Source: Microcaldota archaeon (GTDB taxonomy: Archaea > Micrarchaeota > Micrarchaeia > Anstonellales > Bilamarchaeaceae). Taken from it: 50,284 nucleotides of DNA. The stretch lies in contig JAFGCC010000005.1 of the NCBI GenBank assembly GCA_016932815.1, forward strand, positions 1 through 50,284, read 5' to 3'. Positions 14,699-22,434 of this stretch are shown here, one piece after another. The notes below the pieces were generated by a model that had not been told where the DNA came from, made no database searches, and worked only from the letters and a program-made list of their open reading frames with translations. Numbering within the stretch: position 1 is the stretch's first letter; each line of letters begins with the position of its first letter. Position numbers and translations under genes: made by a program.

Positions 14699-16366
14699 TC
14701 AGGATTTGCCCTTCTTTCCCCTCCTCTGGCGGTGGAAAGAGATTGCGAAACGGTGCGCTTCGTCCCTGCACATCTGGAGGAGTTTTAGGGCGGAATTGCT
14801 CTTTGGGAGCTTTATTGGCTTGGTGGAGGAAGAAGTGTAGATTTCCTCCTCCCTTTTTGCAAGGGAGATTATTGGGGGGGATACTCCTATGGAGGACAAG
14901 GTGCTCATGGCTGAGTGCAGCTGCCCAAGCCCTCCGTCAATCAAAATCAAATCCGGGAGCGGCTCTCCGTCTTTGAGCAAAGAAGAATACCTCCTGCGCA
15001 CAACTTCCCCCATCATGGCAAAATCATCCTGCCCCGAAGTTTCGCGGATTATGAACTTGCGGTAATTGGATTTGTCGGGTTTTGCATTGGAGAAGCGCAC
15101 CATCGAGCCAACCGAGGATTCCCCGAATAGGGTGGAGATGTCGAACGTTTCTATAACCACGGGGTTGGAGGAGAGCCCAAGAACCTCCTTCAATTCGAGA
15201 ACCGAAGGCGCAATTTCCCCCCTGACTAGTGAGCCCTGTGCAAGGGCGAGTATGCGGGACTTGGATTTTGGGGGCTTGCGGAACACCTCCTTTGAGCTAG
15301 AATGGGATGGGGATTGCCCTTCATCCGAAGAGGGGTGGGGGGAACCGGTATCGGGCGGAGAGGCAAGGGGGGCAGCATTATTGGAAGGGGAAGAGAATGC
15401 GGAATTGAGCTTGCGCATTGCGCTTGAAGGGAGGTTGGAATAAACCCTGTCGGGAAGCGCCTCGTAGTGCTGCATGCAGAATGCGATTTCCGGCTCCTCC
15501 TGCGAATTGATTTTCGCCGAAAGCTTCTCGCTCCCGGAGATTATTCCGTGGATGCTGCGCAGTTTCTGCACATAAAGCGTGTCTCCCACCCTCTCAAACC
15601 AGAGGTAGTCCTCATCCAGCCTCCCCAAACGCTCAACCCCTTGTTTTGCGAAAATGATTTTGAGGGCATCCATCTGGTCGCGGAGCGATGCCGCAAGCTC
15701 AAAATCCATGCTTTCCGAGGCCGCTTCCATCCTCTTTTTGAGAGAGGAGAATATGGGCGAGGAAGTGCCCCTTTTTCCCTCCAGGAAGGAAATTAGCGAA
15801 TCCACGTTTGCTAAATACTCTTCTTCGGAAACCCTGCCCGTGCAGGGGGCATCGCAGTTCCCAAGGTGATACTGGAGGCATTCCTTTTTGGGGAGCGTTT
15901 TGCACACGCGAATCCTAAAGAGCTTGCGCAAAAAGCGGGCGGAGACCTCCCTTTTTGAGCCTTCCGTATATGGGCCGAAAAACCTCTTTCCCTTAATCCT
16001 AAATTCCCCGGAAGAATTCTTGCGGGCAGTAAGTAGGCGCGGGAACTTCTCGCTTGTTACCGCAAGGTATGAATAGTGCTTTGCATCCTTTAGGAGGATG
16101 TTGTAGCGGGGAAGGTAGTTCTTTATGAGGTTCTGCTCCAGGATGAGGGCTTCGCCTTCATCTTTTGCGAGCACGAAATCTATTGAAGCGGCCTTGGAAA
16201 TCAGCGCGGTGGTCTTTGTGTCCTTTGGCGAGGAAAAATACGAGGAAAGCCTTGAGCGCAGGGATTTTGCCTTCCCCACATACAGGACCTTGGAGGAGGA
16301 ATCCCGCATTATGTAGGCTCCCGGAAGCGCGGGATACTTATTGCGAATGAAAACGAATTTTCCCAT
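14699..16366 (-). CDS. uvrC: UvrABC excinuclease subunit C, lacking C-terminal HhH domain
   Basis: A 555-residue nuclease that makes both incisions in nucleotide excision repair. GIY-YIG domain: PALPGAYIMRDSSSKVLYVGKAKSLR at the N-terminus (read as two parts, PALPGAYIMRD and VLYVGKAKSLR). UVR/UvrB-binding motif: MDFELAASLRDQMDAL near 220-235. RNase H-like 5' incision domain: VIETFDIS, DLILIDGGLGQL and DEAHRFAISFH. The chain ends 12 residues after the last motif, so the (HhH)2 DNA-binding domain of bacterial UvrC is missing. A Pro/Ser-rich insert (about 325-370) is also unusual. It starts 2 nt after uvrA, in one operon. T-runs follow the stop. Confidence 0.95.
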   Translation of the reverse strand: MGKFVFIRNKYPALPGAYIMRDSSSKVLYVGKAKSLRSRLSSYFSSPKDTKTTALISKAASIDFVLAKDEGEALILEQNLIKNYLPRYNILLKDAKHYSYLAVTSEKFPRLLTARKNSSGEFRIKGKRFFGPYTEGSKREVSARFLRKLFRIRVCKTLPKKECLQYHLGNCDAPCTGRVSEEEYLANVDSLISFLEGKRGTSSPIFSSLKKRMEAASESMDFELAASLRDQMDALKIIFAKQGVERLGRLDEDYLWFERVGDTLYVQKLRSIHGIISGSEKLSAKINSQEEPEIAFCMQHYEALPDRVYSNLPSSAMRKLNSAFSSPSNNAAPLASPPDTGSPHPSSDEGQSPSHSSSKEVFRKPPKSKSRILALAQGSLVRGEIAPSVLELKEVLGLSSNPVVIETFDISTLFGESSVGSMVRFSNAKPDKSNYRKFIIRETSGQDDFAMMGEVVRRRYSSLLKDGEPLPDLILIDGGLGQLHSAMSTLSSIGVSPPIISLAKREEEIYTSSSTKPIKLPKSNSALKLLQMCRDEAHRFAISFHRQRRGKKGKS

Positions 16367-16368
16367 GC

Positions 16369-19311
16369 TTATTTTCCACCCTGCTTCCCAGATGGCGGGC
16401 TCCTGCGCGCTCCAGCGGATGCGGCCGCGCCCTTGTCCTTGCCCAAAGCGCCCTTTAGGAAGGCTCCGGTGTAGGTTTTAGATGCCGCGACTGTTTCCGG
16501 GGAACCTTCTGCGACAACCTCTCCGCCCCCATCCCCGCCTTCCGGGCCGAGGTCTATAATCCAGTCCGCGCTCTTTAGGACGTCCAGGTTGTGCTCAATC
16601 ACTATTACGCTGTTCCCCTTGGAAACGAGCCTCTGCAAAACCCCCAGGAGCTTGTTTACGTCCTCAAAATGGAGGCCGGTCGTTGGTTCATCCAAAATGT
16701 AGAGCGTGCGCCCGGTTGCGGTTTTGGAGAGCTCGTCTGCGAGCTTTACCCTCTGGGCTTCGCCTCCCGAGAGGGTGGTCGCACTCTGCCCCAGCTTTAT
16801 GTAGCCCAGCCCCACATCGTATAATGTCTGGAGCTTCCTTTTGATTGCGGGGATTTTGGAGAAGAATTCAAGGGCCTCATCCACGCTCATGTCCAGGACG
16901 TCCGAGATGGTTTTTCCCTTGTAGGTGATTTCAAGAGTCTGGGAATTGTATCTTTTTCCCTTGCACACTTCGCAGGGAACGTAAACGTCCGAGAGGAAGT
17001 GCATTTCTATTTTGATTAGGCCGTTTCCCTCGCACCTCTCGCAGCGCCCCGAAGCGACGTTGAATGAGAACCTCCCCGGTGCGTAGCCCCTTGCGCGGGC
17101 CTCCTCGGTCTTGGAGAAGAGTTCGCGGATTGGGGTAAATAGCCCTACGTACGTTGCGGGGTTGGAGCGGGGAGTCCGCCCTATTGGGGACTGGTCAACG
17201 GATACCACCTTGTCCAGGTTCCCGATTCCGCGCAGCCCCTTGTGCGTGCCCACTTTGAGGCGGGAGCGGTTCAGTTCATTTGAGAGGAGCGGGTATAGGG
17301 TTTCGGTAATCAAGGACGACTTCCCGGAGCCAGAAACCCCGGAGATGCAGGTAAACACTCCAAGGGGGAAAACCACGTCCACGTTTTTTAGGTTGTTCTC
17401 CTTTGCGCCAAGGAGCTCAATCTCCCCGGAGCGCTCCCTGCGCTGCCTGGGGTAAGGGATGGACTTGGTTCCGGAGAGGTACTGCCCGGTAAGAGAATCC
17501 GGCTCGGATATTATGTCCTTTACCGTTCCGCAAGCGACTATCTCTCCCCCAAGGTGCCCGGCTCCGGGGCCCATGTCGATTATGTGGTCGGCTTCCCACA
17601 TCGTATCTTCATCATGCTCCACGACTACGAGGGTGTTTCCCAAATCCCTAAGCCTCTTTAGGGTGGAAATCAGCTTTGAGTTGTCCCTCTGGTGGAGGCC
17701 GATTGAGGGCTCATCGAGAACGTAAACAACCCCGGTTAAATTAGAGCCAATCTGGGTTGCAAGGCGGATTCTCTGGGATTCCCCTCCGGAGAGGGTTGCG
17801 CTCTCCCTGGAGAGAGTGAGGTAGTATAGCCCGACGTTCTCCAGGAATTCCAGCCTGGAGTTGATTTCCTTTAGGATTGGGCCTGCGACCAGTTTCTCGG
17901 ATTCGCTAAAATCAAGCTCCTCCACATATTTTCTTGCAAGCGCAATTGGGAGGCCCGTAAATTCTATTATGTTTTTCTTTCCCACAAACACGTGGAGGAA
18001 TTCGGGCTTTAGGCGGGCACCTTTGCATATCGGGCAGGTTTTTTCGTTCATGAACTTGGAGATTTCCTCCTTCCTGCGCTCGGACTCGGTCTGCTTGTAC
18101 AAGCGGTCCAGGAGCGGGATTACCCCTTCATGCTTGGAAGAATAGGAATATTCGGAATCCCCGGAGCGGCTCTTGTAGTTGAAATTCAGCTTCTCTTTTG
18201 TCCCGTATAAGAGGAGTTCAAGCTTCTCGCGCGGAATCTTGGAAACACTCTCGCGCAGGGGAATCTTGTATTTCCTTGCAACCTCTTCTATTTGCTGGAG
18301 CCTCCAGCTTCCCTCCATCATGCGGTTGAAGCAGACTATCGCCCCTTCCATTATTGAGAGGGACTTGTCCGGGATTATTAAATCCTCGTCAAACTCCATC
18401 TTGAAGCCAAGCCCGTGGCATTCGGGGCAGGCGCCAAACGGGGAGTTGAACGAGAAATCGCGCGGCTGCAGGTCGCCTAAGGAAATCCCGTGCTCCGGGC
18501 ACGCATTCTTCATTGAGTAGGTGCGCTCCTCATCCTTGCACTTTGCAACCAGGAAGCCGTTTCCCTCGCTCAATGCCGCCTCTATTGCCTCGTGCAGGCG
18601 CTGCGTATCCTCTTTTTTGAGCCGCACTTTGTCTATTAGGGCGGAAATCGTGTGCTTCCTGTTCTTGTCCAGTTTGGGAACGGACTCGGAGATGCCTAGA
18701 AGCTCCCCATCCACGTAAACGTTGTAGAGCCCCAAGCGCTTCAAACGCTCGAATTCCTTCTCGAACCTCCCTTTCTCCCCCCGTGAAATTGAGGCGAGGA
18801 ATTCCACTTTTTCCCCTTCATAGTGGGTGAGGAGGTTCTGGGCAATCTGGTCTGTGGACTGCTTGGATATGGGCTTTTTGCATACGGGGCAGTAGGGCTT
18901 TCCTATGCGCGCATAGAGAAGGCGCAGATAATCGTAGATTTCGGTAACCGTTCCCACTGTTGAGCGGGGATTCCTTGAAGTGGTTTTCTGGTCTATGGAG
19001 ATTGCGGGGGAGAGCCCTTCAATGGAATCCACTGCGGGCTTGTTCATTATGCCTAAAAACTGCCTTGCGTAGGCGGAAAGGGACTCCACGTACCTCCTTT
19101 GGCCCTCCGCGTAAAGCGTGTCAAAGGCAAGTGTGGATTTGCCGCTGCCGCTAAGCCCGGTAATCACGGTGATTTTGCCCCTGGGAATCTCCGCATCCAC
19201 GTTCTTTAGGTTGTGCTCCCTTGCGCCTTTTATGGTGATTTTTTCCTGGATTATTTTCTCCACCTTCTTTTTGGGATAATCCCCGATTTTCCCTGCCCCT
19301 TTTTGGGGCAT
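16369..19311 (-). CDS. uvrA: UvrABC excinuclease ATPase subunit A
   Basis: A 980-residue DNA damage sensor with two ABC ATPase modules. First Walker A GLSGSGKSTLAF and ABC signature LSGGESQRIRLA; second Walker A GVSGSGKSSLI and LSGGEAQRVKLA. Zinc modules CPVC...C-x20-C and CERCEGNG...CEVC are visible. The Ser/Gly/Ala/Lys-rich tail after residue 955 is not conserved. The annotated frame extends 20 codons upstream, but CTATATTAAC centred about 24-25 nt before the ATG at 19311 supports the shorter start. Bacterial-type NER genes in archaea are generally thought to be acquired; uvrA-uvrC form an operon, uvrB lies 1 kb away on the same strand. Confidence 0.96.
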   Translation of the reverse strand: MPQKGAGKIGDYPKKKVEKIIQEKITIKGAREHNLKNVDAEIPRGKITVITGLSGSGKSTLAFDTLYAEGQRRYVESLSAYARQFLGIMNKPAVDSIEGLSPAISIDQKTTSRNPRSTVGTVTEIYDYLRLLYARIGKPYCPVCKKPISKQSTDQIAQNLLTHYEGEKVEFLASISRGEKGRFEKEFERLKRLGLYNVYVDGELLGISESVPKLDKNRKHTISALIDKVRLKKEDTQRLHEAIEAALSEGNGFLVAKCKDEERTYSMKNACPEHGISLGDLQPRDFSFNSPFGACPECHGLGFKMEFDEDLIIPDKSLSIMEGAIVCFNRMMEGSWRLQQIEEVARKYKIPLRESVSKIPREKLELLLYGTKEKLNFNYKSRSGDSEYSYSSKHEGVIPLLDRLYKQTESERRKEEISKFMNEKTCPICKGARLKPEFLHVFVGKKNIIEFTGLPIALARKYVEELDFSESEKLVAGPILKEINSRLEFLENVGLYYLTLSRESATLSGGESQRIRLATQIGSNLTGVVYVLDEPSIGLHQRDNSKLISTLKRLRDLGNTLVVVEHDEDTMWEADHIIDMGPGAGHLGGEIVACGTVKDIISEPDSLTGQYLSGTKSIPYPRQRRERSGEIELLGAKENNLKNVDVVFPLGVFTCISGVSGSGKSSLITETLYPLLSNELNRSRLKVGTHKGLRGIGNLDKVVSVDQSPIGRTPRSNPATYVGLFTPIRELFSKTEEARARGYAPGRFSFNVASGRCERCEGNGLIKIEMHFLSDVYVPCEVCKGKRYNSQTLEITYKGKTISDVLDMSVDEALEFFSKIPAIKRKLQTLYDVGLGYIKLGQSATTLSGGEAQRVKLADELSKTATGRTLYILDEPTTGLHFEDVNKLLGVLQRLVSKGNSVIVIEHNLDVLKSADWIIDLGPEGGDGGGEVVAEGSPETVAASKTYTGAFLKGALGKDKGAAASAGARRSPPSGKQGGK

Positions 19312-19417
19312 AAATCCCTCATTAGCGGTTAATATAGTTTGTGCTGCCTGCATTCCGCAAGCGATGGGCATTATGCACGCTGGGCGGGTCCTTTTGCAGG
19401 CATTTTTTAGGAGTGCA

Positions 19418-19428
19418 AATATTTATTA
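19418..19428 (+). promoter_or_regulatory. TATA box of the candidate ncRNA
   Basis: AATATTTATTA lies in otherwise GC-richer sequence and would place a start near 19450. It is separate from the box that serves the gene at 19617. Confidence 0.5.
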
Positions 19429-19449
19429 CGCTTGGGTTCGGATACGGAA

Positions 19450-19556
19450 CTCTATGGCGCAGGTGTTTGGCAATCCTAAACACCTAGTTTAATGAAACTG
19501 AACACTGCCAGCCCCTCTTGGAGTGTGTGGGCCCCTTAGGCACGCCCTGCAGCCGG
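19450..19556 (+). ncRNA. Candidate structured non-coding RNA, multi-helix
   Basis: The stretch folds into a closed multi-branch structure by eye. P1: 19456-19463 pairs with 19546-19554 (8 bp, bulged A at 19551). P2: 19461-19468 with 19478-19485 (up to 8 bp, sharing three bases with P1). P3: 19486-19490 with 19495-19499, AATG loop. P4: 19502-19506 and 19508-19510 with 19519-19526 (8 bp, one bulged G). P5: weak pairing around 19527-19543. It has its own TATA box and ends before the next promoter. Reading frames inside reach only 12 codons. No known family matched (not tRNA, SRP or RNase P). The plus strand is assumed; ends approximate. Confidence 0.5.
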
Positions 19557-19616
19557 TTATGTGATTAAGTGTGGGAATAGATGGTATTTATAAATACATG
19601 TTTTCCTAATTAACCC

Positions 19617-20330
19617 ATGTCCAGAAGGATGTTTGCACAAACTAAAATGGAGAAGCCGCCGAAAATGCCCCGCGCGGAGGCGAAAATGGTATTCGGGAAC
19701 ATCAGGCACAAGCTTGACATGGCGCACATGCTGCAAAATGCAGATGGCAAAAAAAGATCCTACATAGACGTTAGCAATCCATACAATAGGACAATCGGGG
19801 GAGTGAGTGTCAGCGTATTCAAGAGGAACGTGGATGGGAATCCGAAAAACAATACCCAGACTATTTACATAAACGACCCCTCGCAGAGTTCGAATGCCAA
19901 AAGCGAATATGCGCCCTGGTCAAAGGGCCTTGAAGAAGTAACCTACACCAAGCAGATTGTGCGCTTACTCCCTGAGGGCGGAGTTAAAGCACGCGGGATT
20001 TTCTCAAGCGTTGCAAAGGAAGCGTTCAGGGTTGCAGGATGGATGGCCGCCGGCGCGGTATTCGGGATTGCCGTGTTCTATGCGGACAAGTGCGCTCCGT
20101 TGAGTGGGCTGGTTGCAAAAGTGTTTGATGAAACCGCCAGCAGGGGAATTGAAATGGGTTCTGAGCAGGTTGCAATGGGCCTTGGGCTAATCGGGGGCGC
20201 GATTATAGCGATTCCCGGCACGGTCTTTCATGTAATCGGGAAAATCCAGAGGAGCTTCCGCAGCAGGATGATTAAGTTCATACGCGACCCTGCGAACAAG
20301 GATGCCGTTGACGCGCTTGAGAACATGTAG
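19617..20330 (+). CDS. Hypothetical membrane protein, 237 aa
   Basis: Not recognised. Residues 1-125 are soluble and basic with a Met-rich start and a middle YNRTIGGVSVSVFKRNVDG strand-type region. Two membrane segments follow: about 137-157 (VAGWMAAGAVFGIAVF) and about 184-207 (MGLGLIGGAIIAIPGTVFHVI), separated by a loop with DKCAPLSGLVAKVF. The tail is basic. A near-perfect TATTTATAAATA box centred 27 nt before the ATG gives a leaderless message. It sits between uvrA and uvrB on the opposite strand, interrupting the repair cluster; no functional link is evident. It converges on uvrB with 1 nt between stops. Confidence 0.7.
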   Translation: MSRRMFAQTKMEKPPKMPRAEAKMVFGNIRHKLDMAHMLQNADGKKRSYIDVSNPYNRTIGGVSVSVFKRNVDGNPKNNTQTIYINDPSQSSNAKSEYAPWSKGLEEVTYTKQIVRLLPEGGVKARGIFSSVAKEAFRVAGWMAAGAVFGIAVFYADKCAPLSGLVAKVFDETASRGIEMGSEQVAMGLGLIGGAIIAIPGTVFHVIGKIQRSFRSRMIKFIRDPANKDAVDALENM

Positions 20331-20331
20331 G

Positions 20332-22272
20332 TTAGTTTTTCTTTTTTCCAAGCTCCCTTATTTTATCCCTGAGTGAAATTGCGCGCTCAAAATCAAGGCG
20401 CTCGGCTGCGGCCATCATTTCCTCCTGCAATAAAAGGACCAGGTTCTCCTTTTCCTTCTTGCCCATTTTCTTCCCTGAGAGCGAGAATTCTATTTCCTCT
20501 TCGCCCTCTTCCTCTTTGGGGATTGGTTTGGAGATTGTCTTGGGGATAATCCCGTGTTCCTTGTTGTAGGCTAGCTGCTTTTCCCGCCTGCGGATGGTTT
20601 CGGCAATGGCACTCTTCATCGCCTCTGAAGGCGAATCCGCATACATTATCACTTTCCCGTTTACGTTGCGCGCCGCCCTTCCAATCGTTTGTATGAGGGA
20701 TGTCTGCGAGCGCAGGAACCCGGTCTTGTCCGCATCTAAAATTGCAACCAGGGAAACCTCCGGGATGTCCAATCCCTCCCTGAGAAGGTTGATTCCCACG
20801 AGGCAGTCAAACTTGCCCATGCGCATCTGCCTAATTAGCTTTGTGCGCTCAATCGTTTCTATTTCCGAATGCAAATAGCGCACGCGCACGCCCTTGTTGT
20901 GCAAATAGGATGCCAAATCCTCTGCCATGCGCTTTGTAAGGGTGGTGACTAGCACCTTCTCGTTCTTGTCCGCGCGCATCTTTATCTCGCGCATCAAATC
21001 CTCAACCTGCCCTTCGGTCTTGCGCACTTCCACTTCCGGGTCCACAAGGCCGGTTGGGCGCACAATCTGCTCCACGATTTTCGAGGAGTGCTCCCTCTCG
21101 TAATCCGAGGGGGTTGCGGAAACGAAAATCACGTTCTTCATGAACTTCTCGAATTCGTTGAATTTAAGCGGGCGGTTGTCGAAGGCGGAAGGGAGCCTGA
21201 AGCCGTTTTCAACCAGCGAGCGCTTGCGGGAATGGTCCCCGAAATACATTCCGCGTATTTGGGGAATCGTGATGTGGGACTCATCTATGAACATGAGGAA
21301 ATCCCCTTCGGGGAAATAATCGAGGAGGCAGTAGGGGCGCTCCCCTTCCCTCCGCCCGTCAAAATGCCGTGAATAGTTCTCAATTCCGTTGCAGAAGCCC
21401 AGTTCCCCAATCATCTCCAAATCGTAGCGGGTGCGCTGCTCAAGCCTCTGCTTCTCAAGGGGCGCGAGGGTTGGGAGGGTTTCCTCAAGCTCGGCCTCTA
21501 TGGAATTTACCGCTTCTGCGATTTCGTCTTTTGGGACTACGAAATGCTTTGCCGGAAGCAGGAAATAGCTGCCCAGTTTGGTTTTCTTTCCGCTCATCAA
21601 ATCGAAGGATTCTATTTTCTCCACTTCACCCTCATCGAAGGTTACGCGGATTGGGGTGTCCATGAATGGGGGCAGGATTTCTAGGATGTCCCCGCGCATG
21701 CGGAACTTCCCCTTATCCAGCACAGCGTCGTTGCGGTTGTACTGCATCTCAACTAAAGAAGAGAGGAGTTTCTTGCGCGGAATCGTTTCCCCGATGTTGA
21801 AGCTCATCCCAAGCTCCTTGTAGTGGCTCGGGTTCCCAAGGCCGTAGATGCAGGAAACGGACGCTATTAGCACCGTAGGCTGGCCTGAGAGCAGGTAGCT
21901 TGTCGCCTGCATCCTGAATTCTTCCAGCTTCTCGTTGCGCTCTGCGGATTTTTCTATGTAGGTGTCCGATTGGGCAATGTAGCTTTCGGGCTGGTAGTAA
22001 TCATAATAAGAGATGAAGTAGCCCACGTTGTTCTTTGGAAAAAACTGCTGGAATTCCGCATAGAGCTGGGCGGCAAGCGTCTTGTTGTGCGAGATTATTA
22101 TGGCGTTCTTGCCGCTTTTTGCAATAACGCTGGCCATGGCAAAAGTTTTTCCCGAGCCGGTTATGCCCATGAGCGTTTGCATTCCGCCTTTTTTTGCTCC
22201 CGCTGATAGTGCCTCGATTGCCTGGGGCTGGTCGCCTGCGGGCTTGTAGGGGGATTCCAGATTGAATTCCAT
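20332..22272 (-). CDS. uvrB: UvrABC excinuclease subunit B
   Basis: A 646-residue helicase-like damage-verification subunit. Motif I GITGSGKTFAMA; the beta-hairpin YYDYYQPESYIAQSDTYIEK that inserts into DNA; ATP/helicase motifs FIDESHITIPQ, VSATPSDYE and INLLREGLDIPE; LIQTIGRAARN; and a C-terminal UVR motif MAAAERLDFERAISLRDKI that binds UvrC. Start is ATG 22272 (MEFNLESPYKP); the longer upstream frame has no family similarity, and CTTAAATT lies about 29 nt upstream. It completes the set needed for excision repair with uvrA and uvrC, though in a separate transcription unit. Confidence 0.96.
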   Translation of the reverse strand: MEFNLESPYKPAGDQPQAIEALSAGAKKGGMQTLMGITGSGKTFAMASVIAKSGKNAIIISHNKTLAAQLYAEFQQFFPKNNVGYFISYYDYYQPESYIAQSDTYIEKSAERNEKLEEFRMQATSYLLSGQPTVLIASVSCIYGLGNPSHYKELGMSFNIGETIPRKKLLSSLVEMQYNRNDAVLDKGKFRMRGDILEILPPFMDTPIRVTFDEGEVEKIESFDLMSGKKTKLGSYFLLPAKHFVVPKDEIAEAVNSIEAELEETLPTLAPLEKQRLEQRTRYDLEMIGELGFCNGIENYSRHFDGRREGERPYCLLDYFPEGDFLMFIDESHITIPQIRGMYFGDHSRKRSLVENGFRLPSAFDNRPLKFNEFEKFMKNVIFVSATPSDYEREHSSKIVEQIVRPTGLVDPEVEVRKTEGQVEDLMREIKMRADKNEKVLVTTLTKRMAEDLASYLHNKGVRVRYLHSEIETIERTKLIRQMRMGKFDCLVGINLLREGLDIPEVSLVAILDADKTGFLRSQTSLIQTIGRAARNVNGKVIMYADSPSEAMKSAIAETIRRREKQLAYNKEHGIIPKTISKPIPKEEEGEEEIEFSLSGKKMGKKEKENLVLLLQEEMMAAAERLDFERAISLRDKIRELGKKKN

Positions 22273-22434
22273 TGCACATGGGTTTGCGCAAAACGGGAAT
22301 TTAAGCGTTTTGGGGCCGTGCCAAAGGAACCCGGCAACCTCCACAGCGTAGGGATTCGCGGGCAAGTAATTGATAATTGGTTGTAGTATGTGTTTATATT
22401 AACTTCTCCCACAAATATATATCTGGTATCACTC

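Noticed and set aside
19434-19452. tRNA T-arm (GGGTTCGGATAC) as part of a tRNA gene
   Set aside because: The stem-loop does not have a T-loop of the right length and no acceptor or anticodon arm can be folded with it.
19454-19492. A 12-codon ORF (MAQVFGNPKHLV) as a leader peptide
   Set aside because: It lies inside helices P1 and P2 of the RNA candidate and has no SD; its distance from the TATA box (about 30 nt) is marginal.
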